NCBI GenBank assembly: GCA_002633005.1
Contig: NMRA01000209.1
Coordinates: 318,569-382,568 of the forward strand
DNA from: Phoronis australis
Lineage: Eukaryota > Phoronida > Phoronidae
DNA: 64,000 bases
Direction: 5' to 3'
Shown here: positions 50,001 through 62,000 of the stretch, in pieces
Layout: the number at the start of each line of letters is the position of its first letter
Position numbering within the stretch: position 1 is the stretch's first letter
Translations under genes and position numbers: made by a program
Notes under the pieces: generated by a model
What the model was told of the DNA's origin: nothing
Seen by the model: only the letters and a program-made list of their open reading frames with translations
Databases searched by the model: none

Positions 50001-53000
50001 CCGGGCACAACCCAAAGTGTATTTTGTCTGTCATAGGGTTTTAATGACCTGTGACATGTATTGAATCACATCGAGTTGTTTTTGTGGCACCTCGAATGTA
50101 TGTGCTAGTTCATTTTTGGGGTCCTTTTTTGGTTTCTGCCGGATTTATTCCAGAGTGCAGTTTGTCTGTCATGGGTCATTTGGTGTTCAGTGCGGTACTA
50201 TTGTTCGTTTTAAATCAGTTATGGCCGTTACCTCGAATATCTAGTCTAGCTCATTTCTAGGCCCTTTGTAAGGCCCTAAGGGGTCACACCCAGAAGGCAG
50301 ACAACGGCAGACGTCCATTTCTGTATATACTGAGGTGGACTCTAATTGCTCCCGTGGTCAGATATTGTTACCTCGTTCATCTATGCTAAGTGCTCGGGGC
50401 TGGCGGTCTAAATGTATCCACCACCAAACAACATGCAAACTTATATCATTTAACTACTTGACCATAGGTAAGTAAATGCAAATATCATGATAATTCACCT
50501 ATGGTTATTGGTAGCATAGCTATTAGAACAAGTAAAATTTTGAATAATGGTGGTCTTAATTTGCATAAATTATTCAAATTCACTACGTGTCCCCCACACT
50601 TTGCACTACTCAATTCGCAGGCCATGGAAACACAGGTGAAAACATCAACATAATCTGCTTGCATCACTTAAGAAGGAAACTATAAGCAAAACAGAATTTT
50701 GCACATCGGCGGCCTTAATTTGCATATTTAGAAAATGCTCACGGGTTGCTAAGGTCACCCCCTAAATCATGATTACCTATACCTACGCTTCTTAAAACAG
50801 CAAAGGAAAAAATTATCCAGCAAATCCAGGTTAAGTACAAAAACAGCATTTGGATCCCGGACTATAAAATTGAAGTTGCACAAATACTCTTTAGTATTAT
50901 AGGAGCATGGCTTCCCCGTCCAAACCTGTCAACTGATGATCACATGACATCTTATAAAGGGATTTCACTGATTTACGAGGGTCCCTGATGATGAACGTGT
51001 GGCGGTAATTGGCGGGAAGCCAGTCAGCAGACAATCTATTCTTGAGGTAATAAGCCATATCTTTGATGAAAACCTCTTGATAATCTGAAACAGATGTTTG
51101 ATCTAATTAGCTCCATGGTACCACAGGATCGCTATAATTGTTTGTATTTGAGTGATTCAAATGCGTCGCCCCAGCGGCTCATCTTCTAGAGTGCATCATT
51201 TAAGCATCTTTCCACCACCTTCCATTTAGCGGCGTTCACAAGAACTGGATATCAGAGAAGTCAGATACATGTTGGACGCCTCAGAACGCATGGGTAGCGC
51301 AGCCCTCTATGGTACGCCGCCCATAGAACGATCGCTCACGAAGCCGTCTTGTTAGCCGTCTTACGAATTATTAACGAAGCATTGATGCCCAAAATGCTAA
51401 CCCAACTTGTTCTACAGCACTGTACTTGCGAGAAAACAGAGATCATGCAACTCTGTACGAAACATCGGCATGAATTATCACCGAGCACGTCCTCGTAGTG
51501 TGAAGTTCAGAACAGGCATCACGTATTATTGTCCACGGAACGCGATTCAAGCCTGTGTTTGATAGATCATATTTTGAAACTTTTTTTCCTCCTCCACATT
51601 CAATAGTTAACGGATTCACAGGGAATTCCCCATTAGAGCCTCTCCGTCAGTTGCCTTTTAAGAAAACCCCGACATGAATACAAAACAGATGGAAACAATG
51701 GATGCAATCAGAGGCCGCGGTGGAATTTAAATCAACTAAAAAGCAAAGAGACGGAAAAAGAGAGCCATACAGTACGTGACTCCACTATCCCTTGCCAGAT
51801 GGAGGTATCTTTGGAGAAAAACAGCTGTGCACCCCACAAAATTTGTGTTCTTGAACTTATAATTCTTAATAAATTAGATCTAGAGAATCTCTCCTAACAC
51901 GTTTTTGTACTTTTTTTTCGAAGTAAGCATGAATAAGCGATCAATAAAGTGATCGTAGACGATCAAAAATACATTTATAGCAGTTGACAAATGTTCTTTT
52001 TCTCTCTCCTTCATGTTCTGCCTCGTCTTATTTTTTCTCGACCGCTACTGCGCCCCCGCCCTAAGCCTATATCGGTTGCCACGACGGTTTCGCACACAAA
52101 AACTAGACCCCTTACACGAGTATCTGTCGACGACACTACCCTTTTATAGATCCCACTCTTCTCCAGAGGTGGCGCTGTGACAGGAAGTACAGTGCTGATC
52201 GAAAGTACCTTCCCATCGAACGCGCTTCAGCCTTGGTCAGGCCTCGGGTGATCCTCAACCGGAGTGAGGTCAGACATCGCCAGGACACGGTCTGAACTCG
52301 GTTGGGTTAAGGCTCAACCTAAGACTGGCCTAGGCTAGACCTCGGATAGAATGCGGTTATTAAGTCATTTCATGTCCGGAGGGTTACTCCTGTATATGCT
52401 AGCACTAACAGCTGAACCAGCACTCACGGCTTGATTTAGTCCTCGCAGGTTTTTGTCAAGGTTGTGATTTTGTGTCGGCTACGTTATTTAATTACATTGA
52501 GTGTTAAGATTTTCGGGGGAGGAATTAAATAAGACACGGCATTTGACAACGGGGATGGTCGCTAAATTGATGCCAAAAGGGTGAAGGAGAGACTGCGAGT
52601 GGCATGACTATCGCACCATACCATTCGGAATGGCGAAAGAGGGGGGAAGACTGTAACTGGTACGAATGCCGCGTAGCCTAATTCTCTTCGGAGTTCGTGG
52701 TAGTGACTGGAGTATTCCCACAATTTTACAATGCAGTAGGCCTACGTGACATCTTTCAGTAGCCCATGGGTCCATTTATAAATTATGTCCTCGTTCATAG
52801 CTTACTGTTTTGTGATCATTGCACCTTTTGACACCATATCAAAGTTGTACCTCGGGTTACACAACAACTGCTTGTAAGATTTCACTGTATAAGTTTCAGT
52901 GAAAGTGCCATCAATATGCGGCCGCGTTGTGATTTAATTTTTACTTACGCACAATGGCGAGGTGGTTCAGCACTGAGCCCCGAGGCAATCTTCGCACAAA

Positions 53001-56000
53001 GGAGCTACAGCTAAGCCAACACGTTCAATACAGACCTAGTCACTGGTTCACGTAATCTGAAAGAATGTCTCCGTCTTGCTTTCCTTAGCGGCTTTACTGA
53101 ACGATCGTGTTTCGTGATGGATCTAGCAGTTAGGTGGGAATACAGCCACTGACGGAACATACTAATAATTTCACGTACGTTGCTCAAAACACAAAACAAA
53201 CCTGTTTTCATCACATGAGAAGCCTTTCCTCACCTCGAAAAAACGGCTTCGTTCGTTAATTACCAATAGTTTCGCGCTGGCTATAATAAAAATACCACTT
53301 CGATGTGGCGAAAAATATTATAGCCGAGGATTTCATGGAATTGTTATAATTAAAGTGCACGTAGAATTGGTCTGTGGAAATGCAGCTTGACAGTGGCGTT
53401 CACGTGTGCGTGTCCGTGTTACATGTACAGTGTAAACAGCAATTGCGGTCACAGTTGCCAAAGTCAACATATAAAGCGGTTCAAAAGACGTTTAAACTTA
53501 ACTAAAATTATCTTCCGTCAACAGCCATTAGTAATTAACCATTACGTAAATGTAATGGAATAATGTTTACTAACATACCTAAGACAGTCGTTTTTATGAG
53601 GACGATGTTAATATCATTTTGTGCGTCTACAGGTAGTACGCTGATTTGTGAGATCAGTGATTCTCAGAATTGTCTGCTCTTGTTCATTTTCCAAAAAAAA
53701 CTTTTTTTGAATTTGTCTTACACTGCAGTTACCTGCTAAACAATCATTTATTAACTTCTTTGTATGCATTGTCTCAATTACGGAAACTGCACTGGTGGTC
53801 CATGACCTAAAGTTTAGCAAGAACATACTCATGTAATTAGAAATCATTTTGGGCCATCACAACAGACAGGGTGCAAATATAACTTGAAATACATATATAT
53901 GTATGCACACACATATAAAAATAGACTAACTGGGAACGTTTTGGTAGGAATCCCAGAACCGAAACGTTTTGTCTACATGGATGATTTCACAAACTTGGCT
54001 TCCGATTCCCGGTCAAATTCAAAAATCAGAAATTCCTGCTCACACTGACACATGACATTTCTTTAACAGCTTTTTCTGAATGATATGTGACAGAATGTCA
54101 TGAAAAGACAAAATAATCAATAACAATTAAAAACGGTGAGGCGTTTCACTGGAAGCTCAATTAAAGTTTGGAAACTGGCAGTCCCGAAAGCTATCAACTG
54201 ACGCCGACAGCTTCGCACTTTGCTCTGATTTTCAAGAGAATCAAGGCTGCCGAAAAAACAAAATGGGAAGTGTAATTAAAATTTCCGCCCAAAAAATCAA
54301 GTCGGCGAATTCGCCCTGTTGAACAAGACTGTCTTCAGTTGTATCACTAATCATTTCGCTTAAAAAAATTGTACATAGAGTTGAAGATTTTGTTCGAAGG
54401 CATTGCGAGTCATTGAAACATTGAAAAGTTTAGTATAAATCAAGTCATGTTCACTGTTTATGATTATTTTGTCGTTTCAAGGCATTCTCTGACGTTGCCC
54501 GAAAATTGAATACCGTAGGCCCTGACCGGCATGTGGGCATGAATTGGACAAAGGAAAACTTGCATCAGGCTGTTTCCAGAGAGATTGCTTCGTTATGGGT
54601 TAGGTGCTAATACCTCAGTTGTGTGCTGTGTAACGCTAACCCGGCTGACCCATACAGCACAGCTAACGGGGAGTAAGTTTTCCGGGTAGTAGTTTCGCTC
54701 AATGAACTGCAGAGGCTATCAATCTCATAAAGTTTTGGCACTTTTTATTATCGCTAAGTACAGACAGCTCAGTACTAGGTTCATTTTCATCATCCATTTC
54801 ACTACAAACTCTATTCAGTCATATCAGGAAGAGATAACCAAGAAGGGACAACTGTTTTAGCGCATTTTAACGTGATTTCAAAAGTGATTTTAAAAGTAAA
54901 TGTTCAAGTCGTGTGGAATCCAAGCATTGTGTTTGAAAGCTTAAAATGACATCACTTTGGTCCCCAAAGACTGCATATTAATGGCACTGGGATGCTTTGA
55001 ACATGACTTGTTTTACCCTTCCAAAAGATGCCTCTTCCCAGGCGTGTAATCGTGCTGATCCTCTTTTTTGAACAAACAGATGTCACTAATATATGCAAAT
55101 GAGGCTCGTATGTCCTACGTCATATGACGTCATACGACGTCGTACGACGCGAACTTCCAATTTGAACCCTCAGGTGACTATAGTGAATGACTTGAAACGC
55201 AGTTCTACCTGATTGGGCAGATCTAAGAAAATTAAGAACTCACACAAGCGAATGTTCAAAGAACATTGAATGGTTTCACATGGAAATACATTTAATTGTA
55301 TTTGGATACGCTTGCATGTGTGTACGCGTGGACTTTGTCATTTTGCTTAAATCCAGATTTAGAAGCAGGTGTTAGTCAAGAAATTAGATGCTCCCGCCAC
55401 GTTGGCCGGTGTCGTGGCGTCCGAGTCGCCGGGAAGTCTGATCCATGCATGCGCAATTCGACGAACTAATGCTAGCCGCTGGTCAGCTCCGCTATGATTC
55501 ATGCGCAATTCGAAGAACTAATGCTAGTCGCTGGTCAGCTCCGCTATGACTCATTTGAGACGTGCGGCTTAACTCGAACCTACATGTATACCCGTGTTCT
55601 GGCTCCAAGGTCGTTTTGTTTGACCCAGTTTCGGGAAAAGTTCATTTTAATACGGTCATTTCCTGAAGAATTTTTTGAAAGATATGATTCCGAAATCCTT
55701 GGCCTATAGAGCTGTATCAAAATTCCTTGTTGAAACACGACCACTGGTCCAGCTTCTGCCGGGCGGCTGGGGAAAATGCTATGGAACGCGTGTCCCAAAA
55801 ATGCACACACTTCAACCCCAGCAGTTCAAGTTCTTTTCCCGTCGATCACTGTGCGCGGATTCTACGCGGGCAGCCTACTGCATGATTGCATCTTATTTTT
55901 AATGTGGGTGCGTCACTGAGTCACGACGTGTCCAGCCTTTGCAGCATGCACGGGAATGTCAAGCAAACGATTCGGTTTAGAAGAACCTAAATTCATTGCA

Positions 56001-59000
56001 CAATACTACTGGGAACTACAAGCATCAAGGAAATGCAAAGACGAGCAATGACGTGAACTTCTTTTTTCATCCAATCTACGGTTTGTAATTTTTTTAATTT
56101 CTTTAGTCTACGGTGTCCTTCTTTGCGATATGGTGGTCTGATAATGGATCAAATTTTTGCAAGTCAGCCTTCAGCCTTTAATTAAGTTCAGTGACGCGTC
56201 ACCATTTCTTACAAGAGAGCTTCTGTGCTGTGCACGAATGTTTTGTGTTTTTGATGAATTTAGAATCTCAATTTCACCTCGTGAGTAGTTGGCAGTGTCA
56301 TGTCGGAGGTTATAGAGGGCGCAGCTCTAAAAAAAGTGGGGGCTAAAGCCCCCTCAGCCCCCCCCCCCTGTGGTGCACCGCATATAGACCATGTGACAAG
56401 CACGCCATTTAACCGAAAGGCTGGAAGTCAACGCCGGGAATCGGCGACTTCAAATCACAAAAACACATCTGATCAAGTTCATTGTCTTCATCTTGTTCTG
56501 GTCATGGTTCAAGACGTCAACCTTTCTCAACAATATATAATCTCTTATGGCGTTGGTGATNTTTCCAACTTTGGCTGGTTTATGTTCGTGATGTATGATC
56601 AGTTTCCGAGCCACTGGTCGGGATAACGAGTCAATCCGGCGGCCGCGAGGGGCCTCATCGGCCTCCGAGCCACTGGCCAGGATAACGAGCGTTTTGCGTG
56701 TCTAGAACTCAAAAAATCACATTTCTGAACAACACAGACTAGGTTCTCCTGTCTGTATCTCAGGGAAAAATACTTCGAATTTATCTCCGAACAGACCTCA
56801 AACTGCGGCTACGGACCTTATTGGCCTGCCGAGCCGTTGTAGGCTACGGCTGTGTCCAAATACCAATAAATCCGTAACAGCGAAATAAAACAACACGTTT
56901 TTATAGGAACTCGGTGTATTTTTAAGGATTTTACATCGAAGTTTGATGATTTATTGATGTAAAACGATGAATCCAAGCGATAAGCTGACACCAGTAAACC
57001 GTGTTGTGAACTGCTGAACAGATTGCGTGTGAAACCAATTACGTCATTGGATAATTTCAACACCTCAGTCTGCCGTCAGGTGTCAGGTAACACAACCGTA
57101 CGTGCCTTTATGAAGTAGCACTACTCGATCTAAATTGATACAAATTTGGTTGTTTTGGGGTGGAATACTCCTTTAATACGCTCCGCAAAATTTTTGCTTT
57201 ACAAATTTTCTCGAATTTTCGAAATCCATGCATGAATGATTATAGAAGTGCACATTTTCAAGAGCGCTTAGATGACCTATGTTGCAAAAACGGAGACCCT
57301 AACAACAATTGTACTGGTCAGGGCCTTCAAATGGTAAACCATACACTGATACCGAGTTGTCAAAGTTATCTTGAGTTTTCTCTCTGATCAGTATTCGAAG
57401 TCTTTCTTGTTTGTCTTTCCCCAGCCACACATCTTTGTCGGTTGCCATGGTTTAACCCTGAGACATGCATTTTTTGGGGTGGCACTCGCCCTCCCTCCGC
57501 TTACTAAGGTCCTGATGCAAGGAGTCCATCTTTGGTCGAAGGTCAATGTTGTGTTTCAACACGCACTCGTTGTATAGCTTGAGCATTAAACAGTTCACAC
57601 CGTGGATTTTTGCACATTTTGAATTACCGGTAGCCACAGACTAAATGTATGACGTAAAATTTAGCTAAACCCATGATTATTTTGTGCAATTAGCTCTAAA
57701 TTTTGATTTTTCGTTCAATTTTGCCAATTTTCACATTTGCCGCCATGTGACGTCATGGGTTAAACACAAGAGATCAGTGACTAGCATTGAACAACGGATG
57801 AGAGCAGGGAATTTGAAAGCGACAACGATTATGAACAAGAATTGAACAAATACTGTGAAGAAACGTACGGGAATGGTGGCCAGGATGAGGAAATGGGGTT
57901 GCACGTAAGCGAGAACAAGTTTAATGTGCTTCCGGGATCATATTTTGCTACTTTCAGCCTTACGAACTGGATCCTCCGGCGAGAGAAGCGGCCTCTGGCT
58001 TAGCAAGTCAATCCAGTCATCACAGACGATCCTGAATTAAGAGCTGATGTTTCTGAATGATAAACATTGTCCTTTATTGAACCAGGCGTTCATCGAAACG
58101 TCTCCTGTGACTGGAGTCGTAACACGAGTCCTCAAAGTGGGCAGAACACAGAGTGGCCCCGGACCGAATCGCTTGGTCCACGATGATGTCCTACACTCTC
58201 GTTCGGCGCACGAAGCGATGCCACTTCTGCGAAACTTTGGTGTCCTTCGGAACACCGAGACGTTCTCCGCCAGGCTGCTGTTGCTGCAGCCTCTGGAAAC
58301 ACATCTTTTGATCCCTCTACGAACCTTCTCGACTCTAAATGTACTTTGTTTTCTCTTCACTCTATACACTTTTTCTCTGATACGAACAGTATGGCAAGCG
58401 ATTTGGGTTCAACCCATGACGTTGTACATGATTATTATTTTTTCAATTTTTGCGTGTTTCTTTATGAGCTGTGCACTAAAGGCACTGAAATCAAGTAAGG
58501 TATAATAACAAAATTGATTTTGAGGTACTAGAGTCATGTTTTGTACACTTTAAGTTAAATGTTCAAGAAATACGGGAGCAGTTTTGCGCATTTAATTGTG
58601 CGTGTAAAAGGGTTTATGGATTCGTACTGAATTTGTTGCTGCAACTTGTCTCATGGGCCTGTACCCGGCACGTGACCACAAATGTGGACACTAATTCGGC
58701 TATTGCGCAAGTCTACTGTAGCAAGGTGGCCAGTGAAAATGTAAGGCAGCACCAGGCCAGTTAGCGTGTGTGACAACTCGGATTTCTATTTCTTATTATG
58801 AAAACCATTGAAGGCAATTATCAGCACCTGCAAACAAGAATTTTGAAGTATTGAGAATTTCAACAGGAGTTAGCTGTAGACTTAGTCGCGAAGCTGCCGA
58901 CATTCGAGCCACGGTTACTGCCGGTCCTTCGAAGCAATGATTGCACATATATACGAATTTTTAAGAATGGCAAGGGTGCGTTTTGTGTTGACGGAAATGT

Positions 59001-62000
59001 CCATGGCGTCGAGGTATCTGAGGCATTTAATGATGAACAACTGTTGTGGCTTAATTTGGAAAAAAATTAGCAAAACTAACTTCCAGGTATGCAAACTGTG
59101 GCGGAATTAAGCAATACGATTATGGCAGTGCTAATTGTAGCAGAGCCACAAAGTGTGTTAAAATGGTAGAAAATTAGGCATAACATTTCTGAAGCAGATA
59201 AAAGTTTGATTGGCGTAGGAGAAAGCCGATGTCTTCAATGCTCAGAAAAATTTCGGCAGGCAAGAGACTTGCCAAGAAAATGGCATTTTAAAGGAAAGAA
59301 CTGCTGCCAATTCCAGTTATTCGGTGCAACTTCTCTCACCCGACGGCGTGTTTCACGATACCGCAACCTCAAACAACGTCAAAGAAACAAAACGCGCAGG
59401 GTGAAATATTATAGAGTATTAATATTTATTCTTGGATACAGGTGTCCACCTCAAAATGAATTTCCCACGGTCATTCTTTATGCCGATAGCAATGTTTTCC
59501 TCAACTGAANNNNNNNNNNNNNNNNNNNNNNNNNNNNNNNNNNNNNNNNNNNNNNNNNNNNNNNNNNNNNNNNNNNNNNNNNNNNNNNNNNNNTTTAGTG
59601 ATCTGTGACATGTATTGAATCATATGGAATTGGTTTTGTGTGGTACCTCGAATGTATGTGCTAGCTCATTTTTGGGGGGTCCTTTTTTGGCTTCTGCCGG
59701 ACCCATTCCAGAGTGCAATTTGTCTGTCATGGGTCATTCGGTGTTCAGTGCGGTATTATTGTTCGTTTTAAATCAGTTTTGGTTGGTACCTCGAATATCT
59801 AGTCTAGCTCATTTTTTGGGGTCTTTGTAAGGCCCCCAGGGGTCACACCCAGAGTGCAGACAACGGCAGACGTCCATTTCTGTACATACTGAGGTGGACT
59901 TTAAATGCTCCCGTGGTCAGATGTTGGTACCTCGTTCATCTATGCTAAGTGCTCTGGGCTGCCGGTCTAAACTACTGTAAACTGACGAGTCTCAGAACTC
60001 CCACATGCAAATTTGATATGCAAATGAAGGAGTACTTGACTACTGCGCCATCTATACATCGACGGAAAAGCTTAAATACCCGTGACTGCGTGTGGGAAGT
60101 TGCTTGCGTTGAAGTCGATATTTTCAAAGTACAATTACACCACTGTTTAATTATGGTTGCAAAGTGAGTTTTTTTGATATCCTTCGAAAGAAAAAGCTTT
60201 AATCTCTTGTCCGGCGAAGGAGGCCAAAAAACGGCAGTTTACATGTAGCTAGTTGTCCCTTCCTGGTTATCTCTTCCTGGTAATATTTAAGTTTGCGGTT
60301 TTTTAAGAATGGAAAAACCCGAGGCGTTACAGAGAGAAAAAACATGTGGTGTTTTAAAAGCTTCTGGCTTCATAATTACCAAAGTTTACAATGTTAAATG
60401 ACAAAAAACAAGAACATTTCCCAGGTAATGCATCGCTCCACTAAGAAATAGGTTGGTGCGATAATGTGACAAGACGAAAAAGGAGGAAATCCTCTTAAAG
60501 GAGGAAAATTCCAAGCCCTGTATAGTATAAAAAATATTGCATTCCTTGCAAATGAAATTATTCGATGAATGTTCGCCAAATACACAACAAATCAGTGAGT
60601 GAGAAGCTTGGGCTGTGTTGTTTGTCAATCAAGTCAAGACTTAACAATAGATTCTGGTGACTAGGGAAGGGGAATTTAAGCTGCTACAAGTATGAGAATA
60701 TGACTCTCACTAACTCCTCTAGACATCTAACATAATAGAGAATATATCAAGACAACTAGAATCTATGGAAGCAAGGAAACGAAACATGAACGAATGTAAT
60801 GAAGTAAAAACTAATCCATGAAGAAATGAATAGAAGGCTGCAGAATGTTGGCTCCATGCACTTAATAATAGGTAACTTTAAAATTGAATATTTAAGACAT
60901 TCCTACAAGCATCGTTGCTAGCTTTTCTTAGGTCAACTAGTTTTGACACTGCGCGTTTTGATTGATTAAATTTCTGCCCAATTTTATTGATAGGTCTTGG
61001 AAGTAAAGATTTCAGTGAGAGGTGTTTGTGGTACATGTACCTAGAACACGCGGTGACGAGTCATTTCCAACCCAACATACTTCATTGTTTCGCTGAAGAT
61101 TTGCAAAAGTAGTAGCAGAAAACTGAAGACGATTGCTGATGACATATTGCATTTACATGCATACAATTTCCAACGCTTCAATGGCAAATCAGTTGATCGT
61201 CACCAAGCAAATACATGTAGAATCCCCACAAAGGGTCACAGATTATCACGAGGAACACGTAAGTGATTTGTCTCATCCATTGACCAACTAAATTTTCATA
61301 AACATCTAATTTATCTTCAAAATCCCGTTCACTGTAAACTTCAGTCAACGTGTATGTCGTGATATATCGTGGCATCATATGCTGGTTCGGGTGCATGTGG
61401 AATGCCCATTCGTTCATTGCCAAACGTGAAAAGATTCAACCGTTGACACCCACACCGGTAGAGATTGAGCAATTCGGCAGGTTTGGGTACCTCAGATTCT
61501 ACCGGTTAAGATCAAAGGCACCATAGTGTGTAGTTAAGTAAAGCCACCCCCTCAGACTGCTGATTTTATCGTTCTCTAGATAATGAGACCCATCATAAGT
61601 ACGATTGGGGCGACATTAGTGTTTTTAAATATTCGTTTTGAACATTTGCAAATAGGATATTTAGTTCATGAAAAGCACACGTTATTAGACTTTGAATTTT
61701 GAAAAGAAATGTGACTTTTACAATCTAAAACATTTGTTTATTGCTGCAATAATATGTTCCTCATTAATTCTGCTGGCCTTACAACATAATTGGGACATTT
61801 ACTAAACCACCAGGCAGCATCTGGATTTTGAGTTTAACCAAGTGTTATCGTCCAATTCTTGGCATGACATAAAAATACCTGGAAATTCCTGTTCACATTC
61901 AACTTTCACGTCGTGATATGTCGCGGCCTCTTGTTCTGGTTCGTGTGCATATCGGTCGCTCATTCGTTCACTGCCAAAATAGTAGGCGCGACTAAACGGT

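Larger units (their letters stand above)
42205..50413. mobile_element. 8.2-kb inverted-repeat composite element
   Basis: The outer ends are inverse: left AGACCGGCAGCCTAGAGCAC (42205), right ...GCTCGGGGCTGGCGGTCT (50413), continuing inward through CTTAGCATAGATGAACAAGG and GGACGTCTGCCGTTG and then satellite arms. The flanks are two halves of one AT-rich repeat, so the whole block appears to have been inserted there. The arms are 42205-43050 plus 44095-44225 (split by a 1-kb insertion) and 49243-50413. The interior holds THAP and EADTR-type fossils. A clear target duplication was not found. Alternative: an inverted segmental duplication of a satellite. Confidence 0.55.

Noticed and set aside
49501-50260. 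Overlapping frames with repeated SVMGH and VLNQFWP stretches, also at 42525-42830 and 59615-59830
   Set aside because: Translation of the alternating-monomer satellite; the pattern follows the DNA repeat on either strand, with no start, splice or domain support.
57900-58505. Possible P2X7-type C-terminal block and a 152-codon frame
   Set aside because: Only a few residues (PVITDDPEL) resemble that family, the Cys-rich part is absent, and the long frame has no recognisable domain.
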